Positions 43,445-51,735 of a stretch of 51,735 nt of DNA are shown one piece after another. The notes under the pieces are model-generated. The model made no database searches. It was not told the origin of the DNA and was given only the letters and a program-made list of their open reading frames with translations. A program made the translations under genes and the position numbers. Source of the stretch: Roseburia_C sp051879315 (GTDB lineage: Bacteria; Bacillota; Clostridia; Lachnospirales; Lachnospiraceae); contig JBJELW010000086.1 of NCBI GenBank assembly GCA_051879315.1, positions 1-51,735 of the forward strand, in the 5' to 3' direction. Position 1 is the stretch's first letter, and every line of letters begins with the position of its first letter.

Positions 43445-44197
43445 ATGAAGAAAAAATTATTAGCACTTATAAGTGTCAGCCTCTTCGCCTTATGTCTGAT
43501 GGCCTGCAGTAAGACAGACCCCAGAACTTATGATTACGGGGAAAATTACAGCTATGAAGCATTGCAGAGCTATATGCAGAGCCTGGTATCCTCTTTGGAT
43601 GTTTATTCTGATGAACAGATTGACTCCATGCTTTCTCAGATCTCTGAGAAAGAGGATCCTTTGGATTATAATTTGGGTACAAGCTTTAAAGAAGCCCGTG
43701 CAGGCGAGGGCGAATTGGTCGGCTTCGGCGATATGGATGTGACGATTGCCAATGGCACCATGACATTGGAGCAGGAAGTAATCTATGAGAATCGCAGTTT
43801 GATTTTTACCATGGTTTGTGACTATGATGCTATGCGGTCTTCCGATTCTTCCGATATGATCCAGGATGTAAGAATTGATAAAAAGTATTCGAAAAGTGAG
43901 ATTATGTCCAAAGCAGGTATGAATACTCTTATGGGAATCGGAGTAGTGTTCTGTATTCTGATTCTGATCAGCCTGGTCATTTACTGCTTCCGTATCATTC
44001 CTTATCTGACAGACCGGAAGAAGAAAAAGCAGGAATCTGCGTCAGTGGTATCTGATCAGGTGGTGGAGCAGATTACTAAGCGCGAGGAGCAGCTTTTGGA
44101 TGATTTAGAACTGGTGGCAGTCATCAGTGCAGCCATTGCGGCAGCAACAGGAAGTTCAACGGACGGATTTGTGGTACGTTCGATTAAAAGAAGATAA
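43445..44197 (+). CDS. OadG-family subunit fused to an N-terminal lipoprotein domain
   Basis: A 250-residue protein. A signal peptide with lipobox LMAC (Cys21) leads into an outside domain of about 135 residues. One transmembrane helix (about 159-180, GIGVVFCILILISLVIY) and a cytoplasmic tail follow. The helix and tail resemble the small OadG/MmdD subunits that hold decarboxylase complexes together. Classical OadG is under 100 residues and lacks the outside domain. The ATG at 43445 has AAAGGTGAG before it. The lipoprotein part may stabilise or sense at the outer face; this is inference. Confidence 0.75.
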   Translation: MKKKLLALISVSLFALCLMACSKTDPRTYDYGENYSYEALQSYMQSLVSSLDVYSDEQIDSMLSQISEKEDPLDYNLGTSFKEARAGEGELVGFGDMDVTIANGTMTLEQEVIYENRSLIFTMVCDYDAMRSSDSSDMIQDVRIDKKYSKSEIMSKAGMNTLMGIGVVFCILILISLVIYCFRIIPYLTDRKKKKQESASVVSDQVVEQITKREEQLLDDLELVAVISAAIAAATGSSTDGFVVRSIKRR

Positions 44198-44237
44198 AAA
44201 GCATTGGAAATGTAAGCCAAAAGTAGGAGGATAAAAA

Positions 44238-44609
44238 ATGAAAAGCTATACAATTACAGTAAATGGAAATGTTTATGATGTGACAGTGGAAGAAAACGGA
44301 CAGACAGCAGCACCAGTTGCAGCACCCAGAAAAGCGGCAGCTCCCGCGGCAACACCGAAGGCAGCAGCTCCTGCAGCCAGCGCAGGTGCAGGCAGCATCA
44401 AGATCGAGGCAGGTGCAGCCGGTAAGGTATTTAAGATTGAGGCAGCTCCGGGTACAGCAGTAAAAGCAGGTGATACCGTATTGGTGCTTGAAATTATGAA
44501 GATGGAGACTCCGGTTGTGGCTCCTAAGGATGGTACCGTTGCAAGCATCGAGGTTGCTGTGGGTGACAGCGTGGAGTCCGGCGCATTACTCGCTACTATG
44601 AATGAGTAA
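44238..44609 (+). CDS. biotin carrier protein of the decarboxylase
   Basis: A 123-residue biotin carrier that shuttles carboxylate between the carboxyltransferases and the membrane pump. After a short beta domain comes an Ala/Pro/Lys-rich flexible linker (about 23-52). The biotinyl domain carries EIMKMET, and K88 is the biotinylated lysine. AGGAGGAT precedes the ATG. It is the only biotin domain in the cluster, so both carboxyltransferases must share it. Confidence 0.93.
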   Translation: MKSYTITVNGNVYDVTVEENGQTAAPVAAPRKAAAPAATPKAAAPAASAGAGSIKIEAGAAGKVFKIEAAPGTAVKAGDTVLVLEIMKMETPVVAPKDGTVASIEVAVGDSVESGALLATMNE

Positions 44610-44624
44610 ATTAGGAGGTCTATT

Positions 44625-45776
44625 ATGTTAAGTTATGTTGCAGAAACCATGGGAAACCTCCTGCATCAGACTGCATTCTTTAATTTGACCTGGGGCAACT
44701 ATCTGATGATAGCGGTAGCCTGTTTCTTCTTATTCCTTGCGATAAAGAAAGGCTATGAACCGTTGCTTCTGGTTCCGATTGCATTTGGTATGTTACTTGT
44801 AAATATTTATCCGGATATTATTGCCAGTCCGGAAAGTACAAGCAATGGCGTAGGTGGTTTATTATACTATTTCTATACATTGGACGAGTGGTCCATTTTA
44901 CCTTCTCTGATTTTCCTTGGAGTAGGTGCTATGACGGACTTTGGTCCGCTGATTGCGAATCCGATCAGTTTTCTTTTAGGAGCAGCAGCGCAGTTCGGTA
45001 TCTTTGCTGCGTACCTGCTGGCAATTGTGTTTGGCTTTAACGATAAGGCAGCAGCTGCTGTATCTATCATCGGTGGAGCAGATGGTCCTACATCCATCTT
45101 CCTGGCCGGTAAGCTGGGACAGACAAGCCTGATGGGACCCATTGCGGTGGCGGCATATTCCTATATGTCATTGGTTCCCATTATCCAGCCGCCTATCATG
45201 AAGCTGCTTACTACCAAGAAGGAGCGTTCCATTAAAATGGAAAACCTTCGTCCGGTATCCAAGCTGGAGAAGATTTTGTTCCCCATCGTGGTAACCATCA
45301 TCGTGTGTTTATTACTTCCTACCACAGCTCCCCTTGTAGGTATGCTGATGTTAGGTAACCTGTTCCGTGAGTCAGGGGTTGTAAGACAGCTGCAGGAGAC
45401 AGCATCCAATGCATTGATGTATATTGTTGTTATTCTGCTGGGTACTTCTGTAGGCGCATCCACCAGTGCTGAGGCGTTCTTAAATTGGAGTACATTAAAG
45501 ATTGTTGCATTAGGTCTGGTGGCATTTGCATTTGGTACTGCAGCGGGAGTCCTCTTTGGAAAGATTCTGTGTCTGGTGACCAAGGGAAAGATCAATCCGT
45601 TGATTGGTTCCGCCGGTGTGTCTGCGGTGCCGATGGCTGCCCGTGTTTCCCAAAAGGTGGGAGCAGAGGAAGACCCGACGAACTTTTTACTTATGCATGC
45701 AATGGGACCCAATGTTGCCGGAGTAATTGGTACCGCAGTAGCGGCCGGTGTGTTTATGGCAATCTTTGGTATTTAA
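44625..45776 (+). CDS. oadB: sodium-translocating decarboxylase beta subunit
   Basis: A 383-residue polytopic membrane protein that decarboxylates carboxybiotin and pumps sodium ions outward. The conserved sodium/proton-binding segment GGADGPTSIFLAGKLG and the SVGASTSAEAF region are present. It has about nine hydrophobic segments. It could serve oxaloacetate-, methylmalonyl-CoA- or glutaconyl-CoA-type decarboxylases, since the beta subunits are shared in sequence. AGGAGG precedes the ATG. Confidence 0.93.
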   Translation: MLSYVAETMGNLLHQTAFFNLTWGNYLMIAVACFFLFLAIKKGYEPLLLVPIAFGMLLVNIYPDIIASPESTSNGVGGLLYYFYTLDEWSILPSLIFLGVGAMTDFGPLIANPISFLLGAAAQFGIFAAYLLAIVFGFNDKAAAAVSIIGGADGPTSIFLAGKLGQTSLMGPIAVAAYSYMSLVPIIQPPIMKLLTTKKERSIKMENLRPVSKLEKILFPIVVTIIVCLLLPTTAPLVGMLMLGNLFRESGVVRQLQETASNALMYIVVILLGTSVGASTSAEAFLNWSTLKIVALGLVAFAFGTAAGVLFGKILCLVTKGKINPLIGSAGVSAVPMAARVSQKVGAEEDPTNFLLMHAMGPNVAGVIGTAVAAGVFMAIFGI

Positions 45777-45788
45777 GGAGGAAAAATC

Positions 45789-47201
45789 ATGGCAGAGAAG
45801 AAACCATTAAAAATTACAGAGACTGTACTGCGTGATGCACACCAGTCTTTGATTGCAACCAGAATGACCACAGAGCAGATGCTCCCCATCGTGGATAAGA
45901 TGGATAAAGTGGGCTTTCATGCAGTAGAGTGTTGGGGAGGTGCAACCTTCGATGCATCCCTTCGTTTTCTGAAGGAGGATCCCTGGGACAGACTTCGTAA
46001 GTTGAGAGATGGATTCAAAAATACAAAGCTTCAGATGCTGTTCCGTGGACAGAATATCTTGGGATATCGTCCCTATGCAGATGATGTGGTTGAGTATTTC
46101 GTTCAGAAATCCATCGCAAACGGTATTGATATCATCCGTATTTTTGACTGCTTAAATGATGTGCGTAATCTGCAGACTGCTGTTACTGCATGTAATAAGG
46201 AAAAAGGTCATGCACAGGTGGCATTATCCTACACTTTAGGTGATGCTTATACCTTAGAGTACTGGATGGAGATGGCAAAAAAAGTAGAGGATATGGGTGC
46301 TGACTCCTTATGTATCAAGGATATGGCAGGCCTTTTGGTTCCTACCAAGGCTACCGAGCTGATTCAGGCATTGAAAGATGCAACCAAGCTTCCGATTGAG
46401 TTACATACTCATTACACCTCCGGTGTGGCTGCTATGACATACATGAAGGCGGTTGAGGCAGGATGTGATATCATCGACACTGCTATGTCACCGTTTGCAT
46501 TAGGTACCAGTCAGCCGGCTACCGAGGTTATGGTCGAGGCATTTAAGGGCACAGAATATGACACCGGTCTGGATCAGAACCAGCTGGCAGAGATTGCTGA
46601 TTACTTCCGTCCCATGAGAGAGGAAGCATTGGAGAGTGGTCTGATGAATCCTAAGGTGCTGGGTGTAAATATCAAGACTCTTTTGTATCAGGTTCCCGGC
46701 GGTATGCTTTCCAACCTGATTTCCCAGTTAAAGGAACAGGGCAAGGAAGATAAGTATGAGGAAGTGCTGGCAGAGGTTCCGCGTGTGCGTAAAGATTTAG
46801 GTGAGCCACCGCTTGTAACTCCTTCTTCCCAGATCGTTGGTACACAGGCTGTGTTTAATGTGCTGATGGGTGAGCGTTATAAGGTTGCCACCAAGGAAAC
46901 CAAGGACGTTTTATTAGGAAAATATGGACAGACCGTTAAGCCTTTCAATCCGGAAGTGGTGGATAAGGTGCTGGGTGAAGATAAGGATAAGGCAATCACC
47001 TGCCGTCCGGCAGATCTGTTAGAGCCGGAGCTGGATAAGATTGAGGCTGAGATGAAGCAGTGGAAACAGCAGGATGAGGATGTACTGACTTATGCATTGT
47101 TTCCGCAGGTTGCTACTGAGTTCTTCAAGTATCGTCAGGCTCAGCAGACACAGGTGGATGCATCTGTGGCGGATACCAAGAACGGAGCATATCCGGTTTA
47201 A
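45789..47201 (+). CDS. oadA: oxaloacetate decarboxylase alpha / 5S-type carboxyltransferase
   Basis: A 470-residue carboxyltransferase of the pyruvate carboxylase/OadA/transcarboxylase 5S family, which moves carboxylate between oxaloacetate and biotin. Early motifs TVLRDAHQSL and AVECWGGATFD, the metal-binding HTHYTSG (within ELHTHYTSG) and the active-site KDMAG are clear. It ends before the biotinyl domain carried by enterobacterial OadA, which matches the separate carrier gene. GGAGG precedes the ATG. It is the last gene before a terminator. Confidence 0.93.
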   Translation: MAEKKPLKITETVLRDAHQSLIATRMTTEQMLPIVDKMDKVGFHAVECWGGATFDASLRFLKEDPWDRLRKLRDGFKNTKLQMLFRGQNILGYRPYADDVVEYFVQKSIANGIDIIRIFDCLNDVRNLQTAVTACNKEKGHAQVALSYTLGDAYTLEYWMEMAKKVEDMGADSLCIKDMAGLLVPTKATELIQALKDATKLPIELHTHYTSGVAAMTYMKAVEAGCDIIDTAMSPFALGTSQPATEVMVEAFKGTEYDTGLDQNQLAEIADYFRPMREEALESGLMNPKVLGVNIKTLLYQVPGGMLSNLISQLKEQGKEDKYEEVLAEVPRVRKDLGEPPLVTPSSQIVGTQAVFNVLMGERYKVATKETKDVLLGKYGQTVKPFNPEVVDKVLGEDKDKAITCRPADLLEPELDKIEAEMKQWKQQDEDVLTYALFPQVATEFFKYRQAQQTQVDASVADTKNGAYPV

Positions 47202-47228
47202 TAGATTGTCTGGAGATAGAGAAAAATT

Positions 47229-47270
47229 AACAGGCTTCAGTTATGAGAACTCATACTGGAGTCTGTTTTT
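47229..47270 (+). terminator. terminator of the decarboxylase cluster
   Basis: A long stem of about 18 pairs with one bulge and two G-U pairs (47229-47247 with 47250-47267) is followed by T residues. Confidence 0.82.
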
Positions 47271-47365
47271 GTTGTGGACAAACAGATGCAAAATTGTTAT
47301 TATAAAACATAACTGAGTTATTGCATAGTTTAAATACTTTTGTTTGTTCTGGGGCGGAGAATTAC

Positions 47366-48016
47366 ATGAAACTTTATGAAATTGCAGAGGGTGAGAATAT
47401 TCAGATCACGGCCACTTACGGGAAAGCATCTGCACAGTATAATACGCAAATTATCCAGATCGTGAATAATATTCTCTTAGTTGAGCCTATTCGCCATGAC
47501 GGCACGATCATTAATTTTGAGAGTGATAATGTAAAAATGAACGTGGTCTATATTCAGGATGGTGGGAAGCCTATCACATGGGAAAACTGTATGGTTAAGG
47601 TCATGCAGTATCAGAAGAAAAAGTATCATGCGATTTATTCCAACTGTGAAAGTAAAAAGCTGAACCGCAGGCAGGCTTTTCGTCAATATGTGGGAATCCT
47701 GGGGACATTGGTCGTAGATCAGTCCAAACAACAGATTGAGGTTACCGTAAAGGACATTAGTACTTCGGGTATATCCTTTGTGGGACCACCGGGGTTGAAG
47801 GCGGAGGATATAGGGTCATTTCATCTTGTCTATGAGGACAGGGATATGAAAATCAATCTTCAGATTTCCGGGAATGTGGTTCGGGAAGAACAGGTGGATG
47901 AGAGCAAAAAGGTCTTCGGATGTGTGATCAGGCGTGCAAACGTGAATCTGAACAGTTATGTGGCTTCTAAGCAGAAGCTTGAGATTGCAAAAAGAAATGG
48001 AACGGCAAATAAATAG
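47366..48016 (+). CDS. PilZ-domain protein, probable cyclic-di-GMP receptor
   Basis: A 216-residue protein with a YcgR-like N-terminal barrel (about 1-95) and a C-terminal PilZ domain. The cyclic-di-GMP signature is complete: R102-x3-R106 in NRRQAFR, then D130-I-S132-T-S-G135. YcgR-type proteins brake flagella or control secretion and surface sugars. The partner is not revealed by the neighbours. The ATG at 47366 follows GGCGGAG; an in-frame ATG 15 codons earlier has none. Confidence 0.85.
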   Translation: MKLYEIAEGENIQITATYGKASAQYNTQIIQIVNNILLVEPIRHDGTIINFESDNVKMNVVYIQDGGKPITWENCMVKVMQYQKKKYHAIYSNCESKKLNRRQAFRQYVGILGTLVVDQSKQQIEVTVKDISTSGISFVGPPGLKAEDIGSFHLVYEDRDMKINLQISGNVVREEQVDESKKVFGCVIRRANVNLNSYVASKQKLEIAKRNGTANK

Positions 48017-48027
48017 GAAGTGCAGTT

Positions 48028-48957
48028 ATGAATGGAAATACCAATGACTTGACAAGTCGGATCAACGAAAAGTATGGAAGTCTAAGCAAGGGGCAGAAGC
48101 TGCTTGCAGCTTATATTACAGATAATTACGATAAGGCTGTTTTTTTGACAGCGGCAAAATTGGGCCAGGTGGTAGGAGTCAGTGAGTCCACAGTTGTGCG
48201 GTTTGCCATGCATCTGGGATACAAAGGTTATCCGGAATTCCAGAAAGCATTGGAGGAAATGGTTCGCAACAAGTTAAATTCGATTCAGCGTATGGAAGTG
48301 GCTTACGGGCGGATCAGCCAGTCAAAAGTGCTGGAGTCGGTACTGCAGGCTGATCAGGAGAAAATTAAAGATACTCTGGAAAACCTGGATGAACAGACCT
48401 TTGAACTGGCAGTGGATACGATTTTACACGCAAAGCATATTTATATAGTAGGAATCCGCAGCTGCGCACCGCTGGCTTCTTTTTTGGCGTTCTATTTCAA
48501 TCTGTTGTTTGAAAATGTTATATTGCTGCATACGAACAGCTCCAGCGAATTGTTTGAGCAGATGGTTCGTATCAGCGAGGAGGATGTGATTATCGGTATC
48601 AGTTTTCCCAGGTATTCCATGCGGACCTTAAAAGCTATGGAATTTGCAAATAACCGGAATGCCAAGGTAATCACACTGACAGACAGTGTTCATTCGCCCA
48701 TGAATTTGTATTCCTCCTGCAACCTTATCGCCAGAAGTGATATGGTTTCCATTGTGGATTCACTGGTGGCTCCGCTCAGCGTCATCAATGCCCTGATTGT
48801 TGCATTGTGTATGAGAAAACAGGGGGAAGTGGCGAAAACGCTGGAGACTTTGGAGGAAATCTGGGGAGAATATCAGGTATATGAGAATGATGAGATTGAC
48901 CTGATTGATGATAAGATTAAGCTGCGCTATGCCCGGATAGGAGAGTCGGATGAGTAA
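48028..48957 (+). CDS. MurR/RpiR-family transcriptional regulator
   Basis: A 309-residue regulator. The N-terminal helix-turn-helix (about 20-80; LGQVVGVSESTVVRFAMHLGYKGY) precedes a SIS sugar-phosphate-binding domain (about 125-255; YIVGIRSCAPLASFL and GISFPRYSMRT). Members sense phosphosugars such as N-acetylmuramate-6-phosphate. No adjacent sugar operon identifies the ligand. GGAAG precedes the ATG, and the stop overlaps the next start by eight bases. Confidence 0.9.
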   Translation: MNGNTNDLTSRINEKYGSLSKGQKLLAAYITDNYDKAVFLTAAKLGQVVGVSESTVVRFAMHLGYKGYPEFQKALEEMVRNKLNSIQRMEVAYGRISQSKVLESVLQADQEKIKDTLENLDEQTFELAVDTILHAKHIYIVGIRSCAPLASFLAFYFNLLFENVILLHTNSSSELFEQMVRISEEDVIIGISFPRYSMRTLKAMEFANNRNAKVITLTDSVHSPMNLYSSCNLIARSDMVSIVDSLVAPLSVINALIVALCMRKQGEVAKTLETLEEIWGEYQVYENDEIDLIDDKIKLRYARIGESDE

Positions 48958-50179
48958 GGTGATTGTAATCGGAGGCGGAGCCGCCGGTTGTTTTGCTGCC
49001 ATTGCGGCGGCGGAATGCGGACATGATGTTACCTTGTTAGAAAAAAATGAAAAACTGGGAAAAAAAATATATATCACCGGAAAAGGCAGGTGTAATCTTA
49101 CCAATGATTGCGATATGGAGGAGCTTTTTTCCAAAGTGATCCGGAATCCCAAGTTTTTATACAGTTCTTTTTACTGTATGGACCAGCATCGGGTGATGGA
49201 TTTTTTTGAACAACATGGAACGCCGGTAAAAACAGAGCGGGGAAATCGTGTGTTTCCCATATCCGATCATGCATCTGATGTCATTGCAGCATTGGAGCGG
49301 GGACTTAAGGAACAGGGAGTAACCGTGCGAAAGAATACAGTGGTGAAACGGATTCTGATGAAGGATGGACGGATAGAGGGTGTCGCTTTGGAGGATGGAA
49401 CGCAAATTCTGGCAGAAGATGTGATTGTAGCTACCGGTGGCTGTTCCTATCCCTCTACGGGTTCGACCGGGGATGGCTATCGCTTTGCAGAACAGACTGG
49501 TCATTCTGTGAAAAAGTGTTTGCCGGCATTAGTCCCTTTTGAAACGGAAGAGGATTATGTAAAAAAATTGCAGGGATTATCACTGCGAAATGTCAGAGCT
49601 GTTATCCGGGATGAAAAAAAGGTTCTTTATGATGAGTTCGGAGAAATGCTGTTTACTCACTTTGGAGTCAGCGGACCCTTGATGCTCAGTGCCAGCAGCG
49701 TGGTGAACGATCAGATACAGAAGGGTTCGTTATCCCTTACCATTGACTTAAAACCGGCACTTTCGGCGGAGCAGCTGGATAAGCGTATTGTAAGGGATTT
49801 TTCGGAAAGCCCCAACCGTCAGTTTGGCAATAGTCTTCAGGGGCTTTATCCTATGAAACTGATTCCTGTTATGGTGGAACTCAGCGGGATTTCATCCGAA
49901 AAAAAGGTGAATGCTGTCACAAGAAATGAACGACAACGACTGTTACAACTGACCAAAGCTTTCCCGGTGACACTCACCGGCTTGCGGGGATTTGGTGAAG
50001 CTATCATCACAAGGGGTGGTGTGGATGTGCGTCAGGTGGATCCTTCCACCATGGAGTCGAAGCTTGTGGAGGGATTATTTTTTGCCGGTGAAGTGTTGGA
50101 TGTGGATGCATTGACGGGAGGATTTAATCTTCAAATTGCCTGGTCCACCGGTTATTTGGCCGGAATCAGCATAAGATAA
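48950..50179 (+). CDS. HI0933-family NAD(P)/FAD-dependent oxidoreductase
   Basis: A 409-residue flavoprotein. The dinucleotide-binding VIGGGAAGCFAA opens the protein, and KKIYITGKGRCNLTN is the family hallmark. The C-terminal block FAGEVLDVDALTGGFNLQIAWSTG (residues about 380-404) contacts FAD. Homologues include YhiN-type proteins and BaiN of bile-acid-converting Clostridia, but most are uncharacterised and the position before cmk-ispH is the common housekeeping setting. A bile-acid role should not be assumed. It overlaps the RpiR gene by eight bases. Confidence 0.88.
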   Translation: MSKVIVIGGGAAGCFAAIAAAECGHDVTLLEKNEKLGKKIYITGKGRCNLTNDCDMEELFSKVIRNPKFLYSSFYCMDQHRVMDFFEQHGTPVKTERGNRVFPISDHASDVIAALERGLKEQGVTVRKNTVVKRILMKDGRIEGVALEDGTQILAEDVIVATGGCSYPSTGSTGDGYRFAEQTGHSVKKCLPALVPFETEEDYVKKLQGLSLRNVRAVIRDEKKVLYDEFGEMLFTHFGVSGPLMLSASSVVNDQIQKGSLSLTIDLKPALSAEQLDKRIVRDFSESPNRQFGNSLQGLYPMKLIPVMVELSGISSEKKVNAVTRNERQRLLQLTKAFPVTLTGLRGFGEAIITRGGVDVRQVDPSTMESKLVEGLFFAGEVLDVDALTGGFNLQIAWSTGYLAGISIR

Positions 50180-50237
50180 TACGTAGATTCCGGAAAATGC
50201 ATCAGTGTACCTTACAAAATAAAGTCAGGAGAAAATT

Positions 50238-50903
50238 ATGAGTAAGAATATTGCAATCGATGGACCGGCCGGAGCCGGGAAAAGCACCATCGCAAAACGG
50301 TTAGCAAAGGAATTATCATTTATATATGTGGACACGGGAGCTATGTATCGTGCTATGGCTTTGTATTTCCTGGATGCAGGTATTCAGGCATCGGACGAGG
50401 TGGCAATCAGCGCAGAGTGCGAAAACATCAACGTTTCCATCGCGTATGAAAACGGAGAACAGCAGGTGCTGTTAAACGGGGTCAATGTGAATGGCCGTAT
50501 CAGACAGGAGTCTGTGGGAAACATGGCAAGTGCCACCAGTGTTTATCCCGCTGTGAGAAAGAAACTGGTTTCATTACAACAAAAACTGGCTGCAGACGCG
50601 GATGTGATCATGGATGGACGAGATATTGGAACCTGTGTGCTGCCCAATGCCCAGGTAAAGATTTATCTTACCGCCAGTGTGGAGAAACGTGCGGCCCGCA
50701 GATATGATGAATTAAAGGCTAAGGGAGAGGAATGTGATCTGAACGCTATCCGGGAAGACATCAGGGAACGTGATTATCGGGACATGCACCGGAATATCTC
50801 TCCATTGATCCAGGCAGAAGATGCGGTTCTGGTGGATACATCGGATATGACTATTGATGAAGTGGTGGATGCTATCCGCAAAATATATGAGGAAACGTGC
50901 TGA
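50238..50903 (+). CDS. cmk: cytidylate kinase
   Basis: A 221-residue kinase that phosphorylates CMP and dCMP. The P-loop GPAGAGKSTIAKRL, the YVDTGAMYRAM motif, DGRDIGTCVLP and the lid RDYRDMHR are all intact. AGGAGA precedes the ATG. The ispH start follows one base after its stop. Confidence 0.96.
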   Translation: MSKNIAIDGPAGAGKSTIAKRLAKELSFIYVDTGAMYRAMALYFLDAGIQASDEVAISAECENINVSIAYENGEQQVLLNGVNVNGRIRQESVGNMASATSVYPAVRKKLVSLQQKLAADADVIMDGRDIGTCVLPNAQVKIYLTASVEKRAARRYDELKAKGEECDLNAIREDIRERDYRDMHRNISPLIQAEDAVLVDTSDMTIDEVVDAIRKIYEETC

Positions 50904-50904
50904 T

Positions 50905-51735
50905 ATGAGAACAGTAAAAATTGCAAAATCCGCAGGTTTTTGCTTTGGCGTAAAGCGTGCGGTGGATATGGTATATGAGCAGATTCGGGAAAAAAAGGAA
51001 CCGATATACACCTATGGCCCCATCATCCATAACGAAGCAGTGGTAAAGGATTTGAAAGAAAAAGGTGTTTCTGTCATTGAATCACTGGACCAGATCTATG
51101 ATTTGCCTAAAGGTATCGTGGTGATCCGGTCCCACGGGGTGGATCGGAATACTTATGAAACCCTGGAACGTCAGGGATTTCGGGTGGTGGATGCCACCTG
51201 CCCCTTTGTCTTGAAAATTCACCGCTATGTTCGTGAGTATTGCGAAAAAGGTTATCAGGTCATCATTGTGGGAAATCCCAATCATCCGGAGGTAGAAGGA
51301 ATCCGGGGATGGGGAGATCCGGATGCAGTTACAGTAATTTCCAACCGACAGGAGGCGGAGGAAATGACCCTTTCGGAAGACAAAAAAGTATGTATTGTGT
51401 CGCAAACGACATTTAACTACAAGAAATTTCAAGATTTGGTTGAAATTGTGGAGGAAAAAGGTTATGATATAATTGTTTTGAATACAATCTGTAATGCGAC
51501 GGAAGAAAGGCAGACCCAGTCACGGGCCCTGGCAAAGGAAGTGGATGCCATGATCGTGGTTGGCGGACGCAACAGTTCGAATACACAGAAGTTATTTGAA
51601 ATATGTAAAGAAGAATGTGAAAATACTTACTATATACAAACGATAGCTGACTTAGATTTACAAAAATTGGAGTCCATTGATAACGTAGGTATTACCGCAG
51701 GGGCTTCAACCCCAAATAATATTATTGAGGAGGTT
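50905..51735 (+). CDS. ispH: 4-hydroxy-3-methylbut-2-enyl diphosphate reductase (partial at window end)
   Basis: The first 277 codons of IspH, the iron-sulfur enzyme that makes IPP and DMAPP in the last step of the MEP isoprenoid pathway. The three cluster cysteines are present: C13 (AGFCFGV), C99 (DATCPF) and C196 (NTICNAT). NHPEVEG and the GGRNSSNT and TAGASTPN substrate loops are also present. The frame is open to the last base of the window. In many Clostridia IspH is fused to ribosomal protein S1; whether that holds here lies beyond the window. Confidence 0.95.
   Translation, partial: MRTVKIAKSAGFCFGVKRAVDMVYEQIREKKEPIYTYGPIIHNEAVVKDLKEKGVSVIESLDQIYDLPKGIVVIRSHGVDRNTYETLERQGFRVVDATCPFVLKIHRYVREYCEKGYQVIIVGNPNHPEVEGIRGWGDPDAVTVISNRQEAEEMTLSEDKKVCIVSQTTFNYKKFQDLVEIVEEKGYDIIVLNTICNATEERQTQSRALAKEVDAMIVVGGRNSSNTQKLFEICKEECENTYYIQTIADLDLQKLESIDNVGITAGASTPNNIIEEV

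Noticed and set aside
48950..50179. Bile-acid dehydroxylation gene (BaiN)
   Set aside because: The HI0933 family is widespread and this copy sits in the ordinary cmk-ispH neighbourhood with no other bai genes.

Overview
The window is typical chromosome of a Gram-positive, spore-forming Clostridia, most likely a member of the Lachnospiraceae. Four things point there: the sporulation gene spoIVA; strong AGGAGG-type ribosome binding sites with TTGnnn-17-TAnnnT promoters; the rimP-nusA-ylxR-ylxQ-infB-rbfA-nrnA-truB-ribF order; and a biotin-dependent sodium-pump decarboxylase cluster. I do not assign a genus. I saw no prophage, insertion sequence or CRISPR array.

Layout. 1-8282: a HAD phosphatase, exonuclease III (minus), a two-domain PPK2-type polyphosphate phosphotransferase, a Gld-like ABC exporter operon of three genes that overlap by single bases, and a CLC-family anion transporter (minus) with features of the fluoride/proton clade. 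8423-14385: a maltodextrin operon (binding lipoprotein, two permeases, LacI regulator, 4-alpha-glucanotransferase) behind a promoter with a cre/LacI-type operator. 14469-18883: spoIVA, a YtrA-like GntR/ABC operon with its own palindromic operator, and an AraC regulator (minus). 19129-23287: galE, two identical tRNA-Glu(CUC) genes and a membrane-anchored pullulanase. The pullulanase probably debranches starch or glycogen outside the cell, feeding the mal transporter and MalQ; GalE belongs to the same sugar metabolism.

23302-35988: the nusA-infB translation operon through ribF, a tRNA-Pro with anticodon AGG (minus), a secreted NlpC/P60 peptidoglycan hydrolase, rpsO and pnp. Two leaders in this block, those of nusA and of the NlpC/P60 gene, carry what looks like the same compact folded RNA element ending in the Shine-Dalgarno sequence. 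Both copies keep an upstream box able to form a competing helix. I do not recognise its class, and it is the best candidate here for an undescribed regulatory system.

36108-47201: an intracellular subtilase, two D,D-carboxypeptidases on either side of a metallophosphoesterase and scpAB, then a five-gene sodium-pump cluster. That cluster has one beta pump subunit, one OadG-like lipoprotein and one biotin carrier, but two different carboxyltransferases. 47366-51735: a PilZ protein, an RpiR regulator, an HI0933-type flavoprotein, cmk and the start of ispH, which runs off the end of the window.
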